Assembly (NCBI RefSeq): GCF_900109885.1
Contig: NZ_FOBS01000003.1
Coordinates: forward strand, 150,802-214,801
Length of the DNA stretch: 64,000 nt
Direction: 5' to 3'
Origin: Syntrophus gentianae
Lineage (GTDB): Bacteria > Desulfobacterota > Syntrophia > Syntrophales > Syntrophaceae
The notes below the pieces were generated by a model. That model was given only the letters and a program-made list of their open reading frames with translations, did no database searches and was not told where the DNA came from. A program made the translations under genes and the position numbers. This document shows, one piece after another, positions 54,947 through 63,671 of this stretch (position 1 is its first letter; every line of letters begins with the position of its first letter).

Positions 54947-56509
54947 ATGGCAAATTTGACCGTTTATGTTCCTACCGATATGAGGGATGACTTGCTTCCA
55001 GATTATGACCCCTATGATGCAGATCTCACCACCGCGAAGATCACATCTTACCGGGATGACGATTACAAAGACAAGACAGTCTTTTACGGCTCCTTCCAGA
55101 TATGGGATGAAGATGTGATTGGAGGAACAATAACTGGAATCGAGCATTATTGGGATGGCGGCATTAAGCAGTTCACATTTAACAATTTCAATTTAGACGT
55201 GAATCAAGCCGAAACGACTGAAGATAAGGACCTCCTAAAATACAACGACACGATCACAGGTTCGTATGGTGCGGATTACCTGATGTCCTTCGCCGGCAAT
55301 GATACCCTGAATGGTGGGACAGGCAGCGACACAATGGTGGGTGGAACCGGCAATGACACCTATATTGTCGATAATGCGGGTGACGTTGTCGTCGAAGCTT
55401 CGGGTGCCGGGACCGATCGAGTCAATGCCTATATCAATTATGTTCTGGGTGCCAATGTCGAGAACCTTTACCTCTATGGCACGGCGACAAAAGGAACCGG
55501 TAACGCCCTCAACAACATAATTGATGGAAATGCGAGCGCCAACACCCTTTCCGGACTTGCCGGAAGCGACACACTAAACGGGTATGCTGGCAACGACACC
55601 CTGAACGGAGGCACTGGCAACGACACGATGTTTGGGGGACGCGGGAACGACCTTTATTACGTCGACAGCACCGGTGACAAGGTTTATGAAACTACCACCA
55701 CAACCAGCACCATCAATGCAGGCGGAGTTGACACTGTGTATAGTTCTCTGGCCGCCTATACCCTCGGCCTCTATGTCGAGAACGGCCGCATCCTGAGCAG
55801 TGGTGCAGCCAACCTCACCGGCAACAGCCTGGCCAACACCCTCTACGCAGGGGCCGGCAACAACGTGCTCAATGGCAGTACGGGCACCGATACCGTCTCC
55901 TACACCTATGCCGGAAGTGCCGTCAAAGTCAGCCTTGCCGTCAGCACCGCTCAAGCCACTGGCGGCTCGGGCAGCGATACCCTGTCCGGATTCGAACGCC
56001 TCATCGGTTCCAATTACAACGATAACCTTACCGGCAACAACACAAATAATAACCTTTCGGGGCTCAATGGCAACGATATACTTTCCGGATTGGGAGGCAA
56101 CGACATCCTGTATGGCGATGCCGGGAACGACAGACTCAATGGCGGTCTTGGCAATGACAAATTGACCGGAGGGGCAGGAGCAGACTATTTCGACTTCAGG
56201 ACTGCGCTCAATGCAACGACCAATAAGGACACCATCACCGACTTCAGCGTAGCGGATGACACAATCCGCCTGGAAAACAGCATCATGACAGGTCTGGGAA
56301 CGGCGACTGGAGTACTGGCCGTTGGTGCATTCCACAGTGGCACAGTCAACATCGCAACGCAAGCAGATGACCGGATCATCTACAATACCTCGACAGGTGC
56401 GCTATTTTACGATGCAGATGGCACAGGTGCTACAGCGGCAGTGCAAATTGCCGTCATTGGCAGCACAAGCCATCCTGCGCTAACAAATGCTGACTTTATG
56501 GTGATTTAA
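54947..56509 (+). CDS. RTX/hemolysin-type calcium-binding repeat protein, 520 aa
   Basis: After an N-terminal region of about 95 residues with no recognised domain, the protein carries several sets of nine-residue calcium-binding repeats of the form GGxGxDxUx (GGTGSDTMV, GYAGNDTLN, GGTGNDTMF, GDAGNDRLN, GGLGNDKLT). These alternate with VENLYLYG-type segments seen in many bacterial RTX proteins. The C terminus (ADYFDFRTALN, DTITDFSVADDTIRLEN) matches type I secretion ends. It lacks an N-terminal signal peptide, as expected for type I export. No protease or lipase domain is seen. AAGGAGGG precedes the ATG, and no type I transporter genes adjoin. Confidence 0.9.
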   Translation: MANLTVYVPTDMRDDLLPDYDPYDADLTTAKITSYRDDDYKDKTVFYGSFQIWDEDVIGGTITGIEHYWDGGIKQFTFNNFNLDVNQAETTEDKDLLKYNDTITGSYGADYLMSFAGNDTLNGGTGSDTMVGGTGNDTYIVDNAGDVVVEASGAGTDRVNAYINYVLGANVENLYLYGTATKGTGNALNNIIDGNASANTLSGLAGSDTLNGYAGNDTLNGGTGNDTMFGGRGNDLYYVDSTGDKVYETTTTTSTINAGGVDTVYSSLAAYTLGLYVENGRILSSGAANLTGNSLANTLYAGAGNNVLNGSTGTDTVSYTYAGSAVKVSLAVSTAQATGGSGSDTLSGFERLIGSNYNDNLTGNNTNNNLSGLNGNDILSGLGGNDILYGDAGNDRLNGGLGNDKLTGGAGADYFDFRTALNATTNKDTITDFSVADDTIRLENSIMTGLGTATGVLAVGAFHSGTVNIATQADDRIIYNTSTGALFYDADGTGATAAVQIAVIGSTSHPALTNADFMVI

Positions 56510-56922
56510 ACATTTATTAACGCTTTTGCCCCTGCCCCGCTCTAGGATGACCTAGGCGGGCAGAGGCGAGGTATGGGAATCCATACCCCTCAAATATTGG
56601 GGAGCTTGGAAACCGTACAGGTACGCACCGACCGGTTTGCAGAAGTTATCGGGCTATATCAATGTTGACTTATCTCTGCTCAATTTCTTTCGAAAATATT
56701 CAACATTATGGCCATTCAAAAAAATTGATAAGTAGATGTTTTCAATTACTGGAAAATTCCATTTTTCTACTGATCAATTTTGCACATTCGCAAAAGAAAC
56801 TTGTTACACAGACGCATCCCCTTCAGAATTCACTTCCAATAAATAACCTACATTTTCATAAGAGCGGTCTTCGGTTCCCCCGAATTCGCAGCAGGCGAGA
56901 ATGGAAAGGGGAAAGAAGGGAA
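56510..56922. other. intergenic region after RTX gene
   Basis: No gene recognised. The sequence GGGAATCCATACCCCTC follows the stop. The rest is AT-rich and ends at the inverted repeat of the transposase remnant. Confidence 0.4.
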
Positions 56923-57146
56923 AGGGGGACACTTCCCGTATTTTTGTTTGATAACTGGTGAGCATCAATATAGAAATTTTTCATGCCGAGAATCGCCCAT
57001 ATTATAGCGCCCCATTATCCACATCATATCACCCAGCGGGTGATAACCGCTCGGAGTTGGAATATAAACTTTGCCGAAAGATATTACCAGGCAAGGCTGG
57101 TCGCCCCAAAAAGCAGAAAGAAATATAATACGGGAAGTGTCCCCCT
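56923..57146. mobile_element. internally deleted REP-associated (RAYT) transposase unit bounded by 20-bp inverted repeats
   Basis: Positions 56923-56942 and 57127-57146 are perfect inverted repeats containing GGGGGACACTTCCCGTAT. Between them lie the first about 20 codons of a REP-associated tyrosine transposase and, in another frame, what looks like its last about 27 codons. The unit is 224 bp. It appears to be a non-autonomous derivative of a chromosomal RAYT/IS200-like family. Confidence 0.7.
56983..57128 (+). pseudogene. REP-associated tyrosine transposase, fragment with central deletion
   Basis: The N-terminal part reads MPRIAHIIAPHYPHHITQR, the well-conserved start of RAYT/Y1-transposases with the PHHITQR motif. 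At about 57045 the match continues in a different frame as NRSELEYKLCRKILPGKAGR and PKKQKEI before TAA, which resembles the basic C terminus (GRPKK) of the same proteins. The catalytic HUH and Tyr region is missing, so the fragment is inactive. Confidence 0.7.
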
Positions 57147-57432
57147 ATTTCCCCCTATTCCCCACCCTATTCCCCTAGAGAAGACGCGGAGGGGCTTTCC
57201 GCCGAAGTGCTGGATATAACGAAGAATCCATTGACAATGGGTCTGCTCTGTGCGATTAGCGTAGTGGTGGTTTCTAAGGATCCTGCGGAGTTGGTCCATT
57301 AATTAAGGGACACGAAACAAAATGCTAACGAGTGTATGCACAGGAACGGGAACACAGCGCCACTCGTTCCTCTCTCTGCAGCGTTCCCACCGGTGATGCT
57401 TGCTGTTAAGCAAATATATTTAGGATGATACA

Positions 57433-57963
57433 ATGTTCAAATATCTGAATGAAACTTTTGAGCCAAAGATCTCTGTTCAGATTCCTGTGAGCAATCTGAA
57501 TATTAGTGATGAAAAGAAAATTGATATTGTCATCTCATTGCTAACTTCTTTCAGAAATACAATTCAAGCTTGGACTGAAAGGGCTTACAAAACAACAATA
57601 TGGTCAATTGGTATAATATTATCCGTTCTTGGCTATTGGATATTGCATGGTGGCAGAATTACAGGGAAGGGCCGCTTATTTTTTATAGTAGCTTTATTTG
57701 TATTTGGGCTTTTAACCCAGCTTTACCTTTTAGCGGCACAGCGTGCGCATAAAGGAAATGGAGTTGCAATAGCTAAATGTGAAGCGGTTTTAAAACTGTG
57801 TGATAAGGACTGCTATTTTGATGGAGAACGGTTCTTTGGTTATTCAGGAAAATGGTTGCCAAGCAAAAGTCTGAAAATTTTGCAAATATTCCATTGGATA
57901 ATACTTACATTGGCCATATTATCAGTGACCTTTATTGATCCAATTGAAAAAACCATAAAATAA
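57433..57963 (+). CDS. AT-rich membrane protein of unknown function, 176 aa
   Basis: The protein has a soluble N terminus of about 55 residues and three hydrophobic segments: TTIWSIGIILSVLGYWILH, LFFIVALFVFGLLTQLYLL and, near the C terminus, IFHWIILTLAILSVTFID. Between the second and third lies a conserved-looking segment (AIAKCEAVLKLCDKDCYFDGERFFGY). Base composition is clearly lower in G+C than in neighbouring genes, which suggests transfer. No named family recognised; the architecture resembles small 2-3 TM proteins of mobile cassettes and defence loci, which is a hint only. Confidence 0.75.
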   Translation: MFKYLNETFEPKISVQIPVSNLNISDEKKIDIVISLLTSFRNTIQAWTERAYKTTIWSIGIILSVLGYWILHGGRITGKGRLFFIVALFVFGLLTQLYLLAAQRAHKGNGVAIAKCEAVLKLCDKDCYFDGERFFGYSGKWLPSKSLKILQIFHWIILTLAILSVTFIDPIEKTIK

Positions 57964-58277
57964 ATTCGCTTAAACTGCCACTGGAGCGGCCGTAAAAAAG
58001 CCGCGCCGCACAGTTCAATCGTTGGCTTAATTGGGTGACCATGATGGTCAGTGAAAGGGAGAGAAATGGAGAAATGAGACTTGAACCCGCGCGGGTAGGA
58101 CGAGTGCTATCTCTGTTTGACTCCTCTGGGCATGATTGTATTCTCTGTACCACCCTTGAGGGACTTGGCGTCGAGCTCGGCAGCAATATGGCGGCATCGA
58201 TTGAGAGCTTTCCCGGCCTCAACAAGGCGATTGCAGAGGGTTTTCAACGAATGGAATCATCCCTTGAGAATCTGCGT
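57964..58277. other. intergenic region with hairpin and tRNA-like fragment
   Basis: Starting six bases after the preceding stop, TTAAACTG (57970-57977) can pair with CAGTTCAA (58011-58018), with an inner GCGGC/GCCGC stem. This may be a terminator or a recombination site. On the minus strand near 58077-58095, GCGGGTTCAAGTCTCA resembles a tRNA T-arm but no full cloverleaf could be built. No gene on either strand is supported. Confidence 0.45.
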
Positions 58278-59639
58278 CTATCCCTTGTCGATGATCAGAG
58301 ATTCAAAGATTCGATACTGGCGTTTCGCCCAGTAAAGGATGAACAGAAATGCAAAGGCATTAGCAAGCGGCTGGGCCATCCAGACGCCGTTGATGCCGAA
58401 CCAGGGAGGAAGGAGCCACAAAAGGGGGAGCAGAATAAGGGTTTCGCGACCGACAAGTAGAACCATAGCGGTTTTCCCTTGTCCTAGACCGATGAACATG
58501 TTGATCCACATCAGGCTGGGTGCGGCCGTAATCAGTATCAGAAAATTAATGCGGAGGGCCGTTACCGTTAAAGCCTGCAGCTCCGGGTTGTTGGAAAAAA
58601 GTATTGCAAAGGCCGGGGAAAAGGCTTCCACGATCAGAAGACTCAACAGGGCAATCCCAAACGAAATTTTTACGGCAACCTTCACAGTCGCCAACAGCCT
58701 CGAATAAAGTTTCGCCCCTTCATTGTAGGCGACCAGCGGCATCAGGCCATGCCCGATGCCGTACAACGTCATCATGACGAGACCGTTCATCCGGGAGACA
58801 ATGCCTAGGGTAGCAACGGCAAGGTCGCTGTATCCGCCCAGGATATGATTATGCATAAGCATTCCCAGGCTGACCACGAGATTGATGATAATGGAGGGAA
58901 ATCCCGTCTGGTATATGGATCGAATAATCCGGTAATCAGGGCGGAGATGATGCCATTTCAGCTTATACTTTGAGCTTCCCTGTTGCAGGTAGTAAAAGGC
59001 AAGCAGTCCGCACGCTATCTGGGAAATTACTGCGGCCACGGCAGCTCCCCTGATTCCCAGCTTGGGAAAGAGGCCCCAGCCGAAGATGAGAAAAGGATCG
59101 AGGATACTGCCGACTGCTGCATATAGAAGGGCGGAATACATGACGAGATGTGGTCTGCCCTCTGCCCGGAGGAGATTGCCGGTCATCATGATCAGAAACA
59201 GAAAAGGCACGCCGGGGAGCGAGGTGAGGAGATACTGGCGGGATAGAGGCAGGATCTCCTCTGTGGCGCCGAAAAATCTCAGAATGAGTTCAGGTCCGGC
59301 CAGGACCATTCCAATGAACAGCGCCCCGAGGACAGCCGAAAGAAAAAAAACCTGCCCAGCTGTCTGACGGGCTTTCCTGTTTTCTTCCGCGCCGAACATC
59401 CGGGCGGCGTATGAGCCCGCGCCCAGTCCGGTTCCCACGCCGATACCGCTTAAAATCAATTGAATTGGAATACTGATGGTTAAGGCCGCCAGTGCATTCG
59501 GGCTGAGCCTGGCAAGCCAAAAGGCGTCGATGAGGTTGTAGAGGTTGACAACCAGAACGGTAGCAATGGAGGGCCCGCTCATTTTCAGCAGAAGGGGCAG
59601 GATGGGACCTTTTCCCAGGTTCAGACTTTTGTCACTCAT
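58278..59639 (-). CDS. MATE family multidrug/Na+ exporter
   Basis: The 453-residue protein has twelve hydrophobic helices in two repeats. The first starts ILPLLLKMSGPSIATVLVVNLYNLIDAFWLARL and the second near residue 235 with YQTGFPSIIINLVVSLGMLMHN (both written here in part). Conserved signature segments are ALAALTISIPIQL and GIGVGTGLGAGSYAARMFG. It would export cationic compounds using a proton or sodium gradient. Substrate unknown. It stands alone on the minus strand with a 277-bp gap to the upstream gene, in which no regulator or riboswitch was recognised. Confidence 0.93.
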   Translation of the reverse strand: MSDKSLNLGKGPILPLLLKMSGPSIATVLVVNLYNLIDAFWLARLSPNALAALTISIPIQLILSGIGVGTGLGAGSYAARMFGAEENRKARQTAGQVFFLSAVLGALFIGMVLAGPELILRFFGATEEILPLSRQYLLTSLPGVPFLFLIMMTGNLLRAEGRPHLVMYSALLYAAVGSILDPFLIFGWGLFPKLGIRGAAVAAVISQIACGLLAFYYLQQGSSKYKLKWHHLRPDYRIIRSIYQTGFPSIIINLVVSLGMLMHNHILGGYSDLAVATLGIVSRMNGLVMMTLYGIGHGLMPLVAYNEGAKLYSRLLATVKVAVKISFGIALLSLLIVEAFSPAFAILFSNNPELQALTVTALRINFLILITAAPSLMWINMFIGLGQGKTAMVLLVGRETLILLPLLWLLPPWFGINGVWMAQPLANAFAFLFILYWAKRQYRIFESLIIDKG

Positions 59640-59916
59640 GGCGGTTGGATTCTTGGGAAGATTCTATTTCAAAAATTATCAGTTCAACCAGGCGTATCTT
59701 GAGCGAAAGCCGGGACGCTGATGATGGACATCATGCCCAAGACGACTGCATCATGCCTAACTGCCTTATTTGTCTTAATTTGTGCATTTTCAGCACTCCT
59801 TTACGGTGACTTTCTATGAGTTGCTTTGGTCGATTGTTTATAACATTTACCTTGGTATTAGCCTATTCAGATGTCTACTTGACAGGGGGCAAACCAACTT
59901 TGGCCTTGGGGAATTA

Positions 59917-61053
59917 TTATGGCAACCGCTTGTATTCCTCGTCGGACACCGGCTCAAGCCACTCGTTGGAACTTCCTTTCGCCGGGACTTCCACCGCCAC
60001 ATGAGCGAACCAACTGTCCTTCGCGGCGCCATGCCAGTGCCTGGTTTCCGGGGGGATATTGACCACGTCGCCGGGGTGGAGTTCCCTCGCGGGCTTTCCC
60101 CATTCCTGGTACCAGCCGCGTCCGCCAGTCACGAGAAGAATTTGACCGCCCTTATGGTGGATATGCCAGAAATTACGGCAGCCGGGCTCAAAGGTCACAT
60201 TGCCTATGAAAACCCTTTCCGTTGACAGCATGTTCAAATAGCTGGTGCCGGTAAAATACCGGGCATACGCCTCGTTCTTATTCCCCCGGGGGAAAATCCC
60301 GCCATTGGCTGCATCATCGTGTTGCCAACTCAAATTTTTCACCATCGAGTTTTTTAAAACCTGGTCAAGAACGACTCCGGCATTTTCCGCGACCTTCGGG
60401 CCGCACTTAGCTTTCAGAACGCTTACGACCTCCCGAAGTTGCTCCGGGGTCAGGCCGTTGTGCATGCTGATAACCATATGACCCTGCAATTGGGCATTAA
60501 CGCCCTCGATATTGGCCAGAGCGGCCACGGTCGCCAGTTCCCTGTCTTGCCAGTTCAGCACATCGCGCTGGAAGATGTCGCCGAAGAGGTGGGCTTTCAA
60601 GAACCGGTCGATGGACGGGGCAAAATCATACAGTGGCCCTATCACAGGCTGACCGACCAGCTTTGTCTGGTTATCCGTCCCGAATTCAAGGCTGTTTTTG
60701 CCGGTTGGGATGGGGCTTGCCTCCTTGCCCATCTCGTCCTTGATGCCTTTTTTCCCGCGCTCGTCCAAAACGGTCATGAACGCCCCGATGCCGTTGAGGC
60801 TTCGGGGAAAGCCCGCATATGCGTAAAGCTGAACGAGGATTTCCTTGATTTCATTTACGGTCAGCCCGGCATCAAGGCCCTCGTTCAGGGCCGTTTTCAA
60901 CCCGGCAAGATCGCCGCTGGCGGTGAAAGCGGCGATGGGGATGATGGCCCGCTGTTTTGCGTTCAGATGATTTTGCATGGTTTGCGCCTCCGATATGGCA
61001 GTTATGGTTAATATCACAATACAAGCACATACAAGGGTGAGAAGTCGTTTCAT
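59917..61053 (-). CDS. exported fusion of carboxymuconolactone decarboxylase-like domains and a cupin
   Basis: A signal peptide (LLTLVCACIVILTITAISEA) is followed by a first CMD-like domain (residues about 30-100; LTVNEIKEILVQLYAYAGFPRSLNG), a second (about 135-220; REVVSVLKAKCGPKVAENAG, shifted) and a C-terminal cupin with FEPGCRNFWHIHHKGGQILLV and HPGDVVNIPPETRHWHG, which supplies metal-binding His. The first domain lacks the CxxC pair of peroxidase-type AhpD. Such CMD-cupin proteins are known in bacteria, usually cytosolic and of uncertain role; here it is periplasmic. GAGG precedes the ATG. A flavodoxin remnant and DUF362 gene lie upstream. Confidence 0.87.
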   Translation of the reverse strand: MKRLLTLVCACIVILTITAISEAQTMQNHLNAKQRAIIPIAAFTASGDLAGLKTALNEGLDAGLTVNEIKEILVQLYAYAGFPRSLNGIGAFMTVLDERGKKGIKDEMGKEASPIPTGKNSLEFGTDNQTKLVGQPVIGPLYDFAPSIDRFLKAHLFGDIFQRDVLNWQDRELATVAALANIEGVNAQLQGHMVISMHNGLTPEQLREVVSVLKAKCGPKVAENAGVVLDQVLKNSMVKNLSWQHDDAANGGIFPRGNKNEAYARYFTGTSYLNMLSTERVFIGNVTFEPGCRNFWHIHHKGGQILLVTGGRGWYQEWGKPARELHPGDVVNIPPETRHWHGAAKDSWFAHVAVEVPAKGSSNEWLEPVSDEEYKRLP

Positions 61054-61113
61054 AGCAAATACCTCTTGCTCTATTGCGGTTGTTCATGCCCTGCTTGAGG
61101 ACAGTCTTACCGG

Positions 61114-61296
61114 CTACTCAGCTGCTTTCATTGTCTTGTCAATCCAGGCATTGACTTTTTCCTGTGACTTCTTTACATCCGATCCGCGCACCGCCAACCC
61201 GTCGAGAATCTTCGACTTAGGGCAAGCTTTCTTGAGGTCATTGACGCTTCTGCCGAAGCCGCTTCCCTCATTCGTGCAGAACGGAATGATCGTCGT
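61114..61296 (-). pseudogene. flavodoxin, C-terminal remnant
   Basis: Between two genes a minus-strand frame encodes TTIIPFCTNEGSGFGRS, VNDLKKACPKSKILDGLAVR, then GSDVKKSQEKVNAWIDK to a TAG at 61114-61116. This is the last third of a flavodoxin of the type found with CMD/aldo-keto genes. The 5' part is absent or out of frame and no start is available, so it is a remnant of a gene probably removed by deletion. Confidence 0.72.
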
Positions 61297-61350
61297 TGAG
61301 GGTCTCCGTGTAACGGGCGCAGCTTCTGTCGATCAGCGTCTTCATTTTCC

Positions 61351-62331
61351 TTAGAGCGTAATCAACTCATAGCGTCCATTGCCCATGTTCATCTCCTTCA
61401 TGTACGACAACTGGCGCAGGCCCTTGCGGGATTCGATGCGTTCCCTGAGGTCGTGCAGCTCCGCTTCGGGCAGTTTGTAGACCATGTCGATGGACGCCTG
61501 TTCCACGGCCAGGAGGTCCGTGGAAGCCAGGATGCCCAGGTCGCGCGCCATGACATGAGCCGCACGGACGCCGGCGCAGTCGCAGTCCACGGACATGTTG
61601 CGCAGCACATTGACATAGACGATCCTCTTGTCGAAATGATCCGCAATGGCTTTGGCCGACTCCACCATGTTTTCCTGGAAGGGTTCGCCTTTCAGCCAGA
61701 CATCGTAGTTCTCGTTGTCCGGGGCGGCATGAACCATCTTCTTGCCGACGGGCCCGTCTACGCAGCCGATGGCGATATTCTTCAACGAACCGCCGAAGCC
61801 GCCCATGGCATGCCCTTTGAAATGGGTCAGAACCACCAGCGAGTCGTACCGGAGCAGGTGCTTGCCGACCGACATCTCCTGGAAACGCTTTCCCCCCTTC
61901 ACGGGAATCATCACCCCGCCGTTCTCGTCCATAATGTCCACCGGACAGAAATTCCAGCCGTTGATCTTCAGGGTTTCGCGATGATCCGCCGTCGTAAAGC
62001 GATTGCCCTTATACAGGGTGTTGGTCTCCACGAGGATGCTGTTGGGGATATGGCTCTGCAGGGCCTTCACCATCTCCCGTGGCAGGATGTTCGGGCCGTT
62101 CGGTTCGCCGGTGTGCAGCTTGATGGCAGTCTTGCCGGATACCCACCGGTTGATCCGGGAATAGATTTTGAGCAACCCGTCGGCACTGATATCCCTGGTG
62201 AAAAAAACCTGGGACCGATCCTGCTCTGCCGCCAGAGCGCCGTAAAAACCGTTCAAATCGCAAACTGCCGCCGCACCAAGTGCAATGGCACTGTACTTCA
62301 GAAAACTGCGTCGCGATATTTGATGTTTCAT
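61351..62331 (-). CDS. Tat-exported DUF362 domain protein
   Basis: The 326-residue protein starts with a twin-arginine signal (ISRRSFLKYSAIALGAAAV), so it is folded in the cytoplasm and moved to the periplasm. DUF362 blocks follow: TAIKLHTGEPNGPNILPREM, ILVETNTLYKGNRFTTADH, VVLTHFKGHAMGGFGGSLKN and IAIGCVDGPVGK. The group often carries ferredoxin-like domains, but the Cys here (VDCDCAGVRAAH) do not form a classic [4Fe-4S] motif. Function unknown; it sits 57 bp from the alcohol dehydrogenase. Confidence 0.87.
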   Translation of the reverse strand: MKHQISRRSFLKYSAIALGAAAVCDLNGFYGALAAEQDRSQVFFTRDISADGLLKIYSRINRWVSGKTAIKLHTGEPNGPNILPREMVKALQSHIPNSILVETNTLYKGNRFTTADHRETLKINGWNFCPVDIMDENGGVMIPVKGGKRFQEMSVGKHLLRYDSLVVLTHFKGHAMGGFGGSLKNIAIGCVDGPVGKKMVHAAPDNENYDVWLKGEPFQENMVESAKAIADHFDKRIVYVNVLRNMSVDCDCAGVRAAHVMARDLGILASTDLLAVEQASIDMVYKLPEAELHDLRERIESRKGLRQLSYMKEMNMGNGRYELITL

Positions 62332-62388
62332 ATGATTTGCCCTTTCGGTAAGTAATTTACGTCCAAAACGGCTACTTGTCCTGCGGCA

Positions 62389-63576
62389 TTACAACGCCGC
62401 CTGCAGCACCCTGACTATATCCTCTTTGCTCATTGGCGGGCGCCCCGGAAGGTTGCCGTTTTCGTCGTGGATGATCCGCAGGGTATCCTGGGCGTAACGC
62501 ATGATCAGGGTATCGTCGATGTTCAGCTCGGACAGACGCGTGGGGCAACCGATGCTCTTGAGAAAAGCCTCAAAACGGTCGATGCCCTGAAGGGCGCAAT
62601 CCAGGTCTTTTGGGCCTTTGGCCTTGAGGCCGAAAATGCGTTCGGCAAACTGCACGAACTTTTCGGCCCTGTGGCCGGCGGCAAACCGCATCCAGAAAGG
62701 ATTGACCACGGCCAGGCCTGCCGCGTGGGTAATGTCATGATAGGCGGAGAGGGTATGCTCGATCATGTGCACGGGGTAGCCCCCGTTGGTGCCCGCATTC
62801 GCCCAGCCGTTGAGGGCGACAATGGATGCCCACTGAACCTGGGTGCGTGCCTCCAGATCATTACCGTCGGCAATGGCCCTGGGTCCCCACTCCATGGCGG
62901 TGAGAATGACGCCCTCGGCGAACCGGTCCTGTATGGGGGTGCCGTCAACGCCGTTGAAATACCCTTCGGTCACATGGGTGATCAGATCGCAAACCCCATA
63001 GGCCGTTTGATTCTTCGGCACGCTCATCGTTAGTTCAGGGTCCACCAATGCTGCTCTTGGATACAGGCCTTCGGCCTGGACGAAGGATTTTTCTTTCGTC
63101 TCCTCATTTGAAATAACCGCCTCCATGTTCATCTCGGACCCGGTGGCCGCCAGGGTCGGGACGGTGATGATGGGCAATGTGCGGGTGGGGATATGCGGAT
63201 CGGGCTGACCGTGATAAATCATGTCCCAGGGATCGCCGTCGTAGTAAAACGCGGCGGCCATGACCTTGGACGCATCCATGGTGCTGCCTCCGCCCAGGGC
63301 AATGATCACGTCGCAGCCTTCCTCCCGGGCGATCCAGGCGCCGCGACGAACAGTGGCGATTCTCGGATTGGGCTCGACGCCGTCACATTCAGCAAAGGCA
63401 ATCCCTGCAGCTTTGAGGCTGGCCACGGCCCGGTCGAATGTTCCGTTGCGTTTGACGCTCCCCCCGCCGGTGACAATCAAGGCCTTTCTGCCATGTTTTC
63501 TTGCCACTTCACCGAGTCGGGAGAGTGTGCCTGCCCCAAAGATGAGACGGGTTGGATTGTGAAATTCAAAGTTCAT
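62389..63576 (-). CDS. iron-containing alcohol dehydrogenase (group III, BDH/YqhD-like)
   Basis: The 395-residue enzyme reduces aldehydes or oxidises alcohols with NAD(P)H. It has the nucleotide-binding GGGSTMDASKVMAA, the VPTLAATGSEMN block, and metal ligands in DLITHVTEGYF, PVHMIEHTLSAYHDITHAAGLAV (two halves with three His). It resembles butanol dehydrogenase/YqhD. AAGGAGG precedes the ATG. Together with the DUF362, CMD-cupin and flavodoxin-remnant genes it forms a small redox group on the minus strand. Confidence 0.93.
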   Translation of the reverse strand: MNFEFHNPTRLIFGAGTLSRLGEVARKHGRKALIVTGGGSVKRNGTFDRAVASLKAAGIAFAECDGVEPNPRIATVRRGAWIAREEGCDVIIALGGGSTMDASKVMAAAFYYDGDPWDMIYHGQPDPHIPTRTLPIITVPTLAATGSEMNMEAVISNEETKEKSFVQAEGLYPRAALVDPELTMSVPKNQTAYGVCDLITHVTEGYFNGVDGTPIQDRFAEGVILTAMEWGPRAIADGNDLEARTQVQWASIVALNGWANAGTNGGYPVHMIEHTLSAYHDITHAAGLAVVNPFWMRFAAGHRAEKFVQFAERIFGLKAKGPKDLDCALQGIDRFEAFLKSIGCPTRLSELNIDDTLIMRYAQDTLRIIHDENGNLPGRPPMSKEDIVRVLQAAL

Positions 63577-63671
63577 GAGAACCCTCCTTTTTTTTCATTT
63601 GCTGTTTCTTTGAGAGGCATCATAAGGCCTTACAAACTTATTTGAAATACCTGTTTCTCTCAATTTCTTGC

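Noticed and set aside
58035..58460. 141-codon plus-strand frame overlapping the end of the MATE gene
   Set aside because: Its second half is antisense to the MATE gene and the first half resembles nothing; no Shine-Dalgarno.
59640..59916. possible riboswitch upstream of the MATE gene
   Set aside because: No consensus core of a known class (c-di-GMP, preQ1, guanidine) was seen in the leader.
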